Assembly: GCA_037043015.1 (NCBI GenBank)
Contig: CM073322.1
Coordinates: 29,744,864-29,808,863, forward strand
DNA: 64,000 nucleotides
Direction: 5' to 3'
Source of the DNA: Bryum argenteum
Taxonomy: Eukaryota > Streptophyta > Bryopsida > Bryales > Bryaceae
A program made the translations under genes and the position numbers. Numbering within the stretch: position 1 is the first letter of the stretch; each line of letters starts with the position of its first letter. Shown in pieces: positions 25,571-37,328 of the stretch. The notes under the pieces were generated by a model. It was given only the letters and a program-made list of their open reading frames with translations, was not told where the DNA came from and did not search any database.

Positions 25571-26130
25571 AAAATAGATGTTTTCACTTTTAATTGTTCA
25601 GGGAGGGTTTGGAGCATAGAATTTAAAAGTTTTATAAATGAAAGTACACGTGACTTGTGTAGATCTTAACTCTACAATCTTGTAATAAGTTTGTTGTAGG
25701 CCATGATGTGGATCACATTTGGAGGCATGAGGCATCGTAAATTGCAAGATCGTAATGTAGTAGTATTCAAGAAAGATTCACAAGATTTCATTGTTTTTCA
25801 TTTTAGAGTGAAATTACTACTAGCGAAGCTATTGTAATGAAAAAAAAATCATCAACTCGGAAGTTGTTACCTTCATCTCAAGAACATCATTGTACCAAAA
25901 CAGTTCATTGAAGAACATCTCTTGGCTCAAAGAATAGCTTTGCAATGGTGAAAATGACCCCAAAATCTACAAAGGAAGAAAGGTCAAAAACTAGGCTCCT
26001 CTTAGTGAAATTTATGCCATGTCTTCCTCACATCTTGGATAATGGTATTTGAGTTCACCACAAAAAAATATATTGGAATTGGAATCTAAACCAACAACTA
26101 CACTTTGGACATTTAGGGTTTAAAGGAGTC
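25571..26130. repeat. Family D element, decayed partial copy
   Basis: It follows the internal order of 28574-29552 (TAGATCTTAACTCTACAATC, TTGCAAGATCGTAATG, CTTGGCTCAAAGAATAGC). The right end is worn to GACATTTAGGGTTTAA. Confidence 0.6.
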
Positions 26131-26638
26131 ATAAGTGAAATACTACTACCCAACTTTTAAAAAAAGACCCTAGTTGAAAAATCTACTACTTTTACGAAGG
26201 CAACTTCCAAAAATTTCAAAAACAATCTTCGCTATGCTTTAAATCACTTGGGAGACAAACTTTAGATGTTACAGTTTTTCAAATGGTAAACATCCAATTG
26301 TCAACTTTTTGAACAATAACTAAAGATCTTACGATTGAAAGTTTAAAAAAAATTTTAAAAAATGGTTCTCACCCCGGAAGTGCATAGAGTTAGCACATTG
26401 TAGTTTTGAGGTTTCAAGCTCTTGAATTCACACAAGGAGCTTTATAGGTTTATAACTTTATACTACCTTTTCTTTTGGAATATTGAAATGAAAATTTGTA
26501 ATTAATTTTTATGCAAATCTCACATAAATTTTCAACTAGATAATCCAAACAAATCATATCATATCACTTGTCTTAAGAAAATTATGTATGTTTGGTACAA
26601 GCAATGCATGAGGGTATACAAAAACATGGTTTTGATAT
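26131..26638. repeat. AT-rich repeat-derived sequence
   Basis: About 26260-26460 resembles the right part of 7020-8197 and 61680-61897 (the motif of a direction-specific ACGATTGAAAGTTT followed by TTTCAAGCTC). No gene. Confidence 0.4.
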
Positions 26639-27450
26639 TTAATCTCTAATGTTGTAAGGCCTCAAAACTGCCAAAAAGTCTGAAAATAGCCCTCAATTAT
26701 TTCAAGGTGCAGATTTTGAGAAATTTTTGAGTATGTAATCTTAGCATCTAGTACCAAACTTGTACATGTAGGTGTGTAAGGAATCTTGGATTCACCAATG
26801 TGGGATCATAATGTTCAAAGTTGAAAAATGAATAAATTCCCCTAGTTGTAAAATGGGTTTGAAGTGTTTTGTGAGCCAAAAAAACCAATTTTAAGAGAAA
26901 GTTTGAATTGAGGCTTGTTCATGAGGGATTTACAATTACATCTACATAATTTTTACTCCTATTGGACCTATGCCACCTATAGAGATGCTTGATTATTCAC
27001 ATGGAGGTATGTGGAGATGCAAATACAAAAGCTAGTCTTTCACAATAAAAAACGGCATGTGAAAATTCTTTGATTGGGAATCCAAAGGGTGAGATCATGC
27101 CTTGGTACCTCTTCTACATGTACGAAAAACAGAATTTGAAAAAAGTGAATCTCAATTTTTGGTGAATTCTTGAAGTTACTGCAATCTAATTGATTTTGGG
27201 TAGATTTTATGAGCATATATCGCACTTTGGGCAGTTTTGGGCAGATTTTGAATATTTTTTTCAATCTTTGAGCATGTATATCTCCTATAGTATGAGGACT
27301 TTTGAAGCTCAAAATGATTTTTCGAAAAGGTATGAGAGATTTCTACAATTTGCAAAAAGTTTCAACTTCATACAATCCATATTTAGTACGTGAGAGCCTG
27401 ACCATAGTCAAATCGACCTTGTTAGGGTCGATTTTGACATTAGGGGTTAA
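26639..27450. mobile_element. Family E repeat, inverted copy, possible TTAA element
   Basis: The right end is ATTAGGGGTTAA and a TTAATCTCTAA occurs at 26639, so a TTAA-flanked element of about 0.8 kb is possible. The interior is the reverse complement of 21360-22170. Confidence 0.45.
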
Positions 27451-27513
27451 GAATTAAACATACTCAGACTATTTTAGGCTGGAACGTCATTTCTTTCGAA
27501 GTGCCTTCATTGT

Positions 27514-27863
27514 AGATAGAAACTCTAGTCCTTTCTAAGGGGCCGACGTGAATGAAGTGTCTGTTTGTAATGCTATTATCCCGATGGCCACCGGACAAGG
27601 GGAAAGGGGAAATTAGAACAATACTACGTGGACACTATAACTACGCTAGATTCTAGCCTAGTTACTAGTGCCTTGAAGATACTTGACGTGGTATCCCCCC
27701 AAAGGGCTTTGAGGTACCCATACGACAAGGTACAAGGACCTCCCACAATAGTTGGGTGGACTATAGTGGTGAGCACCACGCCGGCATGGGGAATAGAACT
27801 CACGACCTCCTCATTGGGGGCCTAAGCCCTAACCACCAAGCCAAGGCTTGTGGTGCCTTGCAT
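27514..27863 (-). mobile_element. SINE copy 2, full length
   Basis: It is co-linear with 58588-58944 over its whole length, including the tRNA-like head at its high-coordinate end (A box and B box on the - strand). It has small indels, for example a lost part after TAGAACAATACTACG. I could not find a clean target duplication. Confidence 0.75.
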
Positions 27864-28573
27864 TCAATGTACTTGAAAATTAGCTTAGCAAATTACAACT
27901 ATACAATTCTATACCTGACTTATTACAAGTGTATTTGAATCAAATTTAAAGTCATATAGCTACATAAATTATGAGAGCATAATGTAATCATTTAATTTTT
28001 ATTTTTTATTTAACAGAAGCACATAAATTTTGAGAAATCTCTTCTTTTCTTTGTTAGAAAATTACATGCAAAACTCTCATCAAGATATATCCTACAATAA
28101 CCTCCATTGTACGATGATTTCAACCCTAATATTCTCTAATATTGCATAATCAAATCTGTAATTGTACATTTATTGCACAAAAATGTTTTCAACCCTCATA
28201 TTCTCATTTGTTGCAAAATTGTTGATGTAATTGTATAAAATAATGATGTTAGTACATAGGAACAAGAATGTGAAGAGTCTCATATCAAATCTCCTACCAT
28301 ATTTCTCAGGTTATTTTGGCCTTCAAAAAACTCCTTACCCTTTTTACAACAAGGGAAAACAACTTTTTCTCCAACTTTGAATATTACGATCTCACAATTG
28401 GAAAGGGATTTGAATTCTCAGATTCAATATACATATACACATACAAGTTACGTACCAAATCGTTTGGTACGTTCACATACCCAAAAATACATCAAAATTT
28501 GAAAACGTCATCTTGCATAAAAAGAAGGTGGTGTTCGCCAGTTTTGAGACACTTTTGAGGCTAGTTTTAACCC
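27864..28573. repeat. AT-rich, partial family E sequence
   Basis: The stretch 28240-28560 resembles 21890-22200 (AACAAGAATGTGAAGAG and TTTTTACAACAAGGGAAAA). It ends at a junction TTAACCCTTAACCCC. No gene. Confidence 0.45.
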
Positions 28574-29552
28574 TTAACCCCTAAACGTCCTTGGGGTATT
28601 TTTAGCCAAAAACTCATTTTTTTAAAAAGTGATATAGATGAAAATAAAGATAAGCTATTCAGATCTCAACCGTACAAACTTGTAATAGACTTGTAATAGA
28701 TCATGTGGACCAAAACTTGACTCATGGGACCTCATAGATTGCGAGATCATAACATATTAGTGCGCAAAACAGGATACAAAATATCATCATTTCCACTTTG
28801 AAGTGAAAATACTACCAACATGAAATTTGCAATCAAAAAATCAGCAACTAAAAAGTTGTTCATCTTCATCTCAAAGACACTCTTGTACCAAAAAATTCAT
28901 CAAAAAAATCTTGGCTCAAATAGTAGCCTTGTAGTCGTGAAAATCGCCAAAAAAATTTTACAAAGGAAAAATAGTCCAAAACTAGACCCCTCGCACTCAA
29001 ATTCATGCCTTTTCTTCAATATATCCTCGATTGGGTCAAGATTTCTACCACTAAAAATAGACTATAATTGGAATCCATCCCAAAAAATAAAATCAAAATC
29101 TAACGGTGGATGAAGAAGATCTAGCTCTTCAAAATCATCCATTTTTTCACTTTTTTCATCGTAGAAACATCATTGCAAAGCCAATACCAAAGTTCTTTAG
29201 ATCAAAAAACTTCCAACTACAAAGTTTTTGGGATGCATCTAAATATCAAACCTATGAAAAAAAAATCATGAAAAACTATTTTAGATTTCACATAATTGGC
29301 ATGCAATGGTAAAACATGCCAAATGTTTGAAAACCCAAAAACGAAAGCTGCCTTCACTAAAATCCATGCCATTTATTCATACTTTATTTTACGAGTCTGA
29401 AATTTTTACCACATAAACTAGACTTGATTTGTGACCTAACCCAAGTGATTTCGTCAAAAACGGAGTTTGGATGAAGAAGTTATGGCTCTTCAAAGTTTCT
29501 GCCCTTCATCCAAAATGTCGTTTTTCGACACTAGGGACGTTTAGGGGTTAAA
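28574..29552. mobile_element. Family D TTAA element, left arm of a 1.95-kb inverted repeat
   Basis: It starts TTAACCCCTAAACGTCC and ends GGGACGTTTAGGGGTTAA (979 bp, 13-bp perfect inverted ends). TTAA lies at both edges, and the right TTAA is shared with the next element. No transposase frame was found. Confidence 0.85.
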
Positions 29553-30522
29553 CGCCCACGATGTCGAAAAACGACATTTTGGATGTACATCAGAAACTTT
29601 GAAGAGCCATATCTTCTTCATCCAAGGTCCGTTTTGGATGAAATCACTTGGATTAGGTGTCAAATCAAGTCTAGTTTGTGTTGTAAAATTTTCAAGCCCA
29701 TACAATAAAGTATGAATTAATGGAATGCATTTTAGTGAAAACAACTCTTGTTTTTGGGTTTCCAAGCATGGGGCATGTATTACCATTGCAAGCCAATTAT
29801 GTGAAATTAAAAATAGTTTTTCATGATTTTTTTTCTCATGGTCATGATCTCAAGGTGATTCTAAACAACTTTGTAGTGAGAAGTTTTTTGATCCAAATGA
29901 TTTTGCTATTGGATTTGCAATGATGTTTTGTCAACAAAACAAGTGAGAAAATGGATGATATTTGAGGAGCTATATCTCCCTCATCCACCGTTGGATTTCA
30001 ACTTAATTTTTTGGGATGGCCTCCAATTAGAGTCTAGTCTAAGTGGTAGAAACCTTAACAAGATCGAAGATGTTTTGAAGATAAGGCATGAAATTGAATG
30101 CAAAGGGTCTAGTTTTGGACTATTTTTCCTTTGTAAAATGTTCGGTAGTTTTTACCATTGCATGGCTTTTATTTGAGCCAAGAAATTTTTTTGATGAGTT
30201 TTTGTTGGGTAAAGGACTTATTAAGATGAAGGTGAACATCTTTCTAGTTGGTGGTTTTTTCATTGCAATAGGTATATTGGTAGCATTTCCACCTCAAAGT
30301 GAAAATGATGAAATTTTGCAGTTTGTTTTTTATATTAATATGTTATGATCTCCCGATCTATGAGGCCTCATGACTCGAATTTCGGTCCACATGATCTTTG
30401 ATAAGTCTATTACAAGTTTGTACGGTTGAGATCTTAATAGCTTCTCTTGATTTTCATTTATGACAATTTCTACGGAAATGTGCTTTTCTGCTAAAAATAG
30501 GCTCGGGCGTTTAGGGGTTAAG
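29549..30522. mobile_element. Family D TTAA element, inverted right arm
   Basis: It starts TTAAACGCCCACGATGTCG and ends GGGCGTTTAGGGGTTAA. The interior is the diverged reverse complement of 28574-29552; for example, a GATCATAACATATTAG at 28746 corresponds to the ATATTAATATGTTATGATC near 30340. Substitutions and indels separate the two arms. Confidence 0.8.
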
Positions 30523-30842
30523 GATGTGTGATGTATACAAATTCACCTTCTACCAAACCTTAATTGTTTAGAAAATTAATTTTCACACTGAAAGTGGAAC
30601 AATCCAAGAATTGTATTTTATGGTGGATCAATTTAGGGGCGAGCCACGCAACCTCCTTAGGGACTAGGAGCTTTTTTAATTAGTCTTAGAACTTAGAGAG
30701 TCTAAGGACACTATGAGAAAATTACAAAAATACCTTCGCCAAGCAAGCCCTTGCTTTTATTCATGTTGTGTTAATTCAGTTGATTATTACATTAATTGGT
30801 TCAAATAATAATAATAAAATAAAATGGAACCAATCCAATCAA
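30523..30842. other. AT-rich intergenic
   Basis: No gene seen. It includes a short (ATA)n run near 30808. Confidence 0.4.
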
Positions 30843-30964
30843 TCTATATATATAATAAAATATCGTACGGCAATTCTTCCTACCCACTAACGTACCAACC
30901 TACCTACCTACCTTTTTATGTTTTTTGGATTATGTAAAAAAATTTAAAAGAAAAAGAAAAAAAG

Positions 30965-31026
<62 letters not shown>

Positions 31027-31065
31027 AAAAAGAAAAAGAAAAAGAAAAAAAGAAAAAGAAAAAGA

Positions 31066-31096
<31 letters not shown>

Positions 31097-31278
31097 GAAA
31101 AAGAAAAAAGAAAAAAGAAAAAAGAAAAAAGAAAAAAGAAAAAAGAAAAAAGAAAAAAGAAAAAAGAAAAAAGAAAAAAGAAAAAAGAAAAAAGAAAAAA
31201 GAAAAAAGAAAAAAGAAAAAAGAAAAAAGAAAAAAGAAAAAAGAAAAAAGAAAAAGAAAAAAAAAAGAAAAAAAAAAG

Positions 31279-31310
<32 letters not shown>

Positions 31311-31331
31311 AAAAAGAAAAAGAAAAAAAAA

Positions 31332-31363
<32 letters not shown>

Positions 31364-31411
31364 AAGAAAAAAGAAAAAAGAAAAAAGAAAAAAGAAAAAG
31401 AAAAAAAAAAG

Positions 31412-31442
<31 letters not shown>

Positions 31443-31582
31443 AAAAGAAAAGAGAGAAAAGAAAAGAAAACGGGCATTTATAAAAATAATAAACATAATA
31501 TGAGGAAATGGGTAGACATGGGATAATTTTATAAAAGTATCATATAAAGAGCTTTCCCGTAGGAACGACGGTACATTACTAG
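30843..31582 (+). mobile_element. Helitron-like element carrying a GAAAAA expansion
   Basis: The 5' end is A|TCTATATATATAATAAAA. Near the 3' end a short hairpin (CCGT...ACGG, 31558-31571) precedes TTACTAG|T. The ends fit Helitrons (5' TC, 3' hairpin plus CTRR, A/T target, no duplication). It shares both flanking parts with 45.5-45.86 kb: a CCTACC-rich left part, and a CGGGCAT, TATAAAAATAATA, CATATAAAG right part. The middle is a purine tract (30940-31460). Confidence 0.5.
30940..31470. repeat. Poly-A and (GAAAAA)n purine tract, about 530 bp
   Basis: Almost pure A and G, with a long A run and then dozens of GAAAAA-type units. The lysine-rich and phenylalanine-rich frames across it are repeat artefacts, not genes. 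Confidence 0.97.
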
Positions 31583-32110
31583 TATCCAATAAAACTATGA
31601 AATCATTAGATTGAAAAACCCATTCAAAATTGTATGCTTTTTAATGAGTAAGATCCCTTTTCGGGGGCAAATAAAGGGATGGAATGACAAGCGACTGGAT
31701 CACATGTGGCCATGTAGAGGGCAAAGGTTTGCTTTTGATCCAATCAATGAGTGGCCTGCACTTTCATGTGCTGCCATGGCCGTCCCAAAAATTGCTCATG
31801 TTGTTGTGCTGCTTTGTCTCGGGTACGCGGACGCAATCATTCACCCCCTCCCTCCGGCAGTCCCGCAGCAGAGGTAGGCCTCTCCCTTCAGCGGCCGGGC
31901 CGGGCCGGGCCGCATGCATGCCGCTTTCTAATCCCATACATCCCCATTCAATTATTACTGTGGCCTCCTCTTCTTCCCAAAATAATGCAAGTGACCTAAT
32001 AAACCAACAATCTTTGGTACCCTCCATAATTTCCCAACACCCAAGAGTTGCTTTTTGCTTACATCCATTTAACCCCCCAAAGATCCTTGATTCAAAATTG
32101 CTTAAATTAA
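31583..32110. other. Intergenic
   Basis: Mixed composition, with a GC patch around 31850-31925 (CCGGGCCGGGCCGGGCCGC). No supported gene. Confidence 0.4.
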
Positions 32111-32350
32111 ATTACAGAAAAAATGACCTTTGCTTACTTCAAGCCAGAAGAAGCTCAATCTAAGTATCAATTAGAAAATCCGACCGTAGGATCGTAAAGC
32201 GAACTTGCCTTATTACTTGCACTTACAATTTGAACCGTTGATTCTTTTTCATTTGTGAGATTATAATGATTGGAGTTGGCTGATTGCAAGAAACCGTGAA
32301 AAGGAGAACCGTGAGAAGCCATTTCGGCTTTCTTGGATCTTAAGGGTTTA
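32111..32350. mobile_element. Family A MITE, decayed copy
   Basis: The interior words of 2274-2547 recur in order (AAGCTCAATCTAAG, GATCGTAAAGCGAACTTG, TTTGAACCGTTGATTCTTT, GAGATTATAATGAT). The right end is worn to TCTTAAGGGTTTAA. Confidence 0.6.
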
Positions 32351-32419
32351 ACCAAAGTCACATCTAACTTTGTGCAAATATACCCATTGGAGAAATGTGC
32401 TGATACCCACAGTTCGTAG

Positions 32420-32632
32420 CAGGGTTGTCTTATGCAACACTGTCGAACGTCACAACACAACACACACAACGGTCAGTCACACATTCACCCTCCGAGGAGG
32501 CACACGACAAATGTTCTTTCTTTTACTATGCATTGTCTAGTAGGGTCGGACATTCCTTGATATCAGACGAACATGTCGTACATGACAATTTAAGCAGACA
32601 TTACGAAAAATGTGTCATGTAAGACAACCTTG
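32420..32632. mobile_element. hAT-type MITE
   Basis: Ends are CAGGGTTGTCTTA and, inverted, CAAGGTTGTCTTA. It is flanked by GTTCGTAG (32412-32419) and ATTCGTAG (32633-32640), an 8-bp target duplication with one mismatch. CAGGG-type ends plus 8-bp duplications are the hAT pattern. It shares its ends with 62959-63111. Confidence 0.72.
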
Positions 32633-34364
32633 ATTCGTAGTATCCAAAATTCATTGAACTATGTGTGAAGTGGACATTGATCAATTTGCAAGACTGTGGG
32701 GAAGGCTCGGAGGAGTTTGTTGCACCACCATTGATATTGATTGAGACGAGACCAGTTTTCCTGAAATCTTGGGAGTGTCTGCATCATTCCACTATTCACA
32801 AAAAGAGTATGCGATCCACAACAATCAAATCATTGGTTATCTTCCATTCTACTTTTGTATACATAATATCAGCAACTTGATGGAACTCGGCCTGAAAAGA
32901 AAAAAGAAGAGAACTGTTGCAGGTGAGCAAAAAAGCGCCGTTTATTTGCGAGTTGCGAATACCAAGACGGAACATATTGGGTAACGCTCCTCACTGATTG
33001 AAGAAAAAAATTCTGGAATGGAAACAAAATCACAAAGGGCTACTCATTATAGAAGTGACGAGTGGGTCCCGGGAGAGTCTCACTCACTCATACATAGATT
33101 GATAGCATCATTCGGTTACTTGCCTAACAACAACCACTACAACAATTCCAGGTACAGACAAATACAAGTATCGAACGAGCAAAACACGGATAGGAAGAAG
33201 CGCACACAGTTTTCAACGCGCAATAATAAGTCCATTATTACTACCACGCAAGTTTTGTCAGTGACGAAACTGGCAATCGCAAAAGGAAGGAAAAAAGAAT
33301 ACTAAAGTGACAGTTAAAGCATCACCCAACGATGCTGATTCTACTCTAGTAACCGCACCGCACCGAACCGAAGGAATTTGTCGGTCCCTTGAACCATTAC
33401 TTGTTCTTCACTCATTGCCACAGGAATATTGCTCTTGCTGCACTCTCAAGATATTTGAACACAACAAGGTACCTACTGCCACAATCACAAGGTTGGTTGC
33501 TGTGAATACTCAGGCTCCATCTCTCCTGCCCGTTTTATATTGATCTCAACACGTTCTACAAATTTTCTGAAAAGGCTCCAGCTCTCTCTACTTTTGTAAA
33601 GTGATGGAGAGATAGAACTTCAGCTGGCCATCGTACTTCAGTGATGTTTTTATCACTTCAGTCCATAACGCTTGCGACACGTGACGAGGCATCTGTTTAT
33701 GGCAGTACTAACTTGTAGTTTAGCTGAGTCACACCATTGCCCATCGACATGGTTTTCCTTCAAACGGCCCTGGCATTTTTCGTTCCGAACCTGAAATATA
33801 GAAACAAGACAATCAATCAGTTGCGGAGGAAATTAACCATCTCGAACAGGAGCTTGATACCGAAGATCTAAATTTCATGAGAGCACCGAACATTGTTGAC
33901 ATCTATCCTTCCTGGTGTTATAATACTCTTATTACCTTCAGAAAGGTACGATAATACCATGTTGGTGATCCTAGCCAGTTTTGGTAACAGCATGGAGCAG
34001 GAAAGAAGGCCAAATCGACACAATGTTCTTGAGACTTATTATGATGCTACTTCGTGCACATGATACTTTGTTGTGATTTGCTTGTGCTTGCAAGAATTGA
34101 TTAAATTGAAATGAGACTTTAAAGGGAGAAGAAAAAGCTGGTGTAGAACGGGTTCACATGTAATACTAGAGCAGTACGATGTAAGAAAAAGGATGAAGCT
34201 TGTTACCTTAGGGACAGGCAGTTCATAAAGCGGATGCTGGCACGAGCTTGCTCACTTCTGAAGAGCCCATAATTTTGTACAATGAATAATTATCGTGAGG
34301 ATCGGTAAATACTGCTCCATTCAGGTGGACATTCACAAGATTTGTGGAGAGCACACAAGTGATG
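32633..34364. other. Intergenic and probable 3' flank of the PPR-SMR gene
   Basis: No supported protein gene. The sequence just below 34365 would hold the 3' UTR of the - strand PPR-SMR gene. Confidence 0.4.
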
Positions 34365-37328
34365 CTAAGAGTAGGAGTTTCTCACTGCCGTATCCCAAAG
34401 GATAAGACGGGGAGGCGTTTCAGGTCTAAGAAGCCACCGCAAAAGTGCCTCCCCATTTGCAGTCCACCTTCCTGTATCACTAGATAATCGAAAAGGCACC
34501 CCAAGTTTATGCATTTCTTTTTCGATGCTCGCTTTCACCTGTGACCTCCCCTCTTCCTTGCTTAATTTCCCCCACCCACTCACCACCGTTACAAATTTAG
34601 GAAAGGCCTCCATGTGCTCATGAGGCAAAAACGAGACTTTCACTTCAACGTTCATGACCGAATGCTGTTCATGCTCTTCAAGATCACTGTCGAGCATTTC
34701 AAGAGCATCCACCTCTTGAGCCACTTCGAGCAGGTGAGCTAGCCACTGGTACAATGCGACTGTGGCACCTCCAGATGAAAGACGGCGCACATCCAGCTTC
34801 CATTCAATCGGAACCACAGTGCAAAGCTCCTCGTAAATGCCACTGTTGTCATAAACCCATCCTAAAACGATTGCAGCTCGTCGATACCAACCTAATGCCC
34901 AAAGTGCGTCCAAGAGAGCGGAGCTCAATGCAGTCCACGTTTTGGTGTGCTCTTGTGGGATGGAATCGAAACATCTGCTCAAAAGATTGATCACCTGCAA
35001 GCATAGCATAGCATCGATCTATCAGGATCGATCAAAGAGATAAGACTGCTTCAATGCAACAGGCTCTGTGATCGATGTTGTTACCTCTTGATCAGTCTTT
35101 GCGCTATCAGTTAACAGAGAATGAGAACATTGTACGAGCTCTGAACCAAAACCTTCCAGTGATTGAAGGAGATTCGAAGCTTCGACGTGGTTGGAGCATT
35201 TCGAACTTAGTGCGACAAGTAGCACGGTACACGTGACAGCATTTGGAGAAATTGCCGCTGCTCTCATATCGTCCAACACTCTGATCATTCCTGCAATGTC
35301 CTTGGCTTTTGCGCAAGTGTCTAAAGCCTCAGTGTAGGTCTGTACACTACAAACAGTGTTTAACTGCTTTGCTTGATCGTAAATGGATAACGCCTGCAAA
35401 AGAACGGATCATCCACTTCTTACTACTTTCTCACATATAGTCTTCAACTGAGAAACAGATAGATATATAGTCCTATGCATTTGTTTGATTCAAGAGGAGA
35501 TTGCATTGATGTACTCACGTCTTTGAAAGCTCCAGTTGCCTTGAAACTGGACATGAGGACTGTAAAGGAAACGCCGGAGGGCTGTAGTCCAGCTTGCACC
35601 ATCTCAAGGAATACACTCTGTGCACGACCTTGCTCGCCTCGTTCATTATACACACTAATCAAAGCATTGTACGTCGTGACACTGGGTTTCACGCCATACT
35701 CTTTCATTGCTTCGAATATCGTTTGTGCCTCCTCCACATGCCCACCTCTCCTACATGCATTTATTAGTGATGTGAAAGTCTTCACATTCGGTTCGCACTT
35801 GTCTGCCGTCATTTCACCAAATACTTGCATGGCAGATCGAAAATCCCCTGCACCGTTTTCACAGGATCATATCAGTAATTGGCTCAACATAAAGGGTATG
35901 CCCAGATTAGAACAAGGCTCAACGCACTTAGAATAACGCTAAAATCTCAGCGACGGTCAACATCCAAGCTTCTTAAACCCTACAGACCAAGGATTCATGT
36001 CCATAGAACTACCAACTCGATACACCATTTTGACAAGACGATAGGGAGTCGAATCTGGTATTCATCGACATTGCTCACGAAAAGAAGTAAACGTATCCTT
36101 CCAAATCAAGTTTGCTGATTGAATCATGAACCCTAATCTCTGCTATCACGACCTAAGAAGGATCGGTCTATGATTCAATGTAGTTTGGGTCATCTAACGA
36201 AGGTACACTCAAAGTGTTGTAACTACCGTTAACCCTAAATGTTAGCGATGGTCGACCTCCGGACATACCCCTAGCATTGGGTTTTAGGTAAACTGTAGAC
36301 CTCGTAGCTTCCAAGATATTAAGAATCCAAAAAACGCGTTCTTTGATCATTGAAACCCTAAAAGAACGATCATACAGCATGAAAATGAAGTTCCACAATC
36401 AAGAGATGTGAAACCCTGATATGAGAGGTTTAGGTCAAGAACACTAACCAGCTTTGGCATGAACGGTGATGAGTGACGAATACGTTACAACAGTGGGTTT
36501 AACACCGCGCTTCTTCATAGCTCCAAAAATTCGCTGCGCTTCCTTGACGTGCTCTCCGGAAGCACAAGCAGCTAAAAGAGTATCATACGATACAACATCT
36601 GGTTGAATGCCTAGTAAGCACATCTCCTTGAAAACCGACAGCACTTTCGACAGGCCAGTATCGGCCTTGACGTACATGTTCATGATGGTGTTGTAAGTGT
36701 ATAAATCCGGCCTGCAATTCCGCTCCTTCATGGCATTGAACAATTCAAGGGCGCCATCCACATGGCCGGCTTGACTGCGAGCGTGCAGGAGGGAGTTGTA
36801 GAGCACCGTATCCTTGTGGACAGAGTCATTGATACCGGTGAAGATCTCCTCCGCCAAATCCAAGCAGCCGGAGCTTCCCAGAGTACCAATCACAGTCGTG
36901 TACAAATGCGGGTCTAATTTACACCATCCTTGCAGCTGCATCCATTGGAACACTTGAAGCGCAGCGTGAGGACGACCCTTTCGACCTAATTCTTGCAGCA
37001 CTGCGTTCACCGTCCTCGCCACTTGCTCGTAGCGAACATAACGAGCTCCGGATCCCAGTTTTCTCACCCAAGAGCCGAGCACGTCTTTGATGGAGAGCTC
37101 GTCGCTGAGATCCAGCACCTGGCGGACCAGATTGGCCTTGTCGTCGTCCCGGGAACTCTCGCGAGTGAGCCAGTAAGGGCGGTGGTCTGAATCCAGGCAG
37201 GTGCTGAAATGCGCGAATCGGCGCAGACAGAACCAGGCGGGATGGTGGCGGGCGAGACGCCACGGCCCCATGAGAGAACGCGAGGCTACGTGAGCATGGT
37301 GCCTAAACCCTAACACCAGGGAATTCAT
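34365..37328 (-). CDS. PPR-SMR protein, organelle-targeted, four exons
   Basis: Exons on the - strand are 37328-36449, 35847-35519, 35393-35085 and 34994-34365. All introns are GT-AG and the frame is kept, giving 715 residues. The N terminus is arginine-rich and acid-poor, like a plastid or mitochondrial transit peptide. About ten P-class 35-residue PPR motifs span about residues 160-490 (such as YNTIMNMY and YNALISVY), which bind single-stranded RNA. A C-terminal SMR domain (about 573-700) has the SGWGKLSKEEG box and ends in ALLRWLL. The usual LDLH of SMR reads LDVR here. PPR-SMR proteins act in organelle gene expression, RNA cleavage or retrograde signalling (GUN1, pTAC2, SOT1 and SVR7 belong to this class). 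I cannot assign a specific orthologue. Confidence 0.93.

Noticed and set aside
30925..31589. Lysine- and phenylalanine-rich frames of up to 219 codons
   Set aside because: They are translations of the A/GAAAAA tract.
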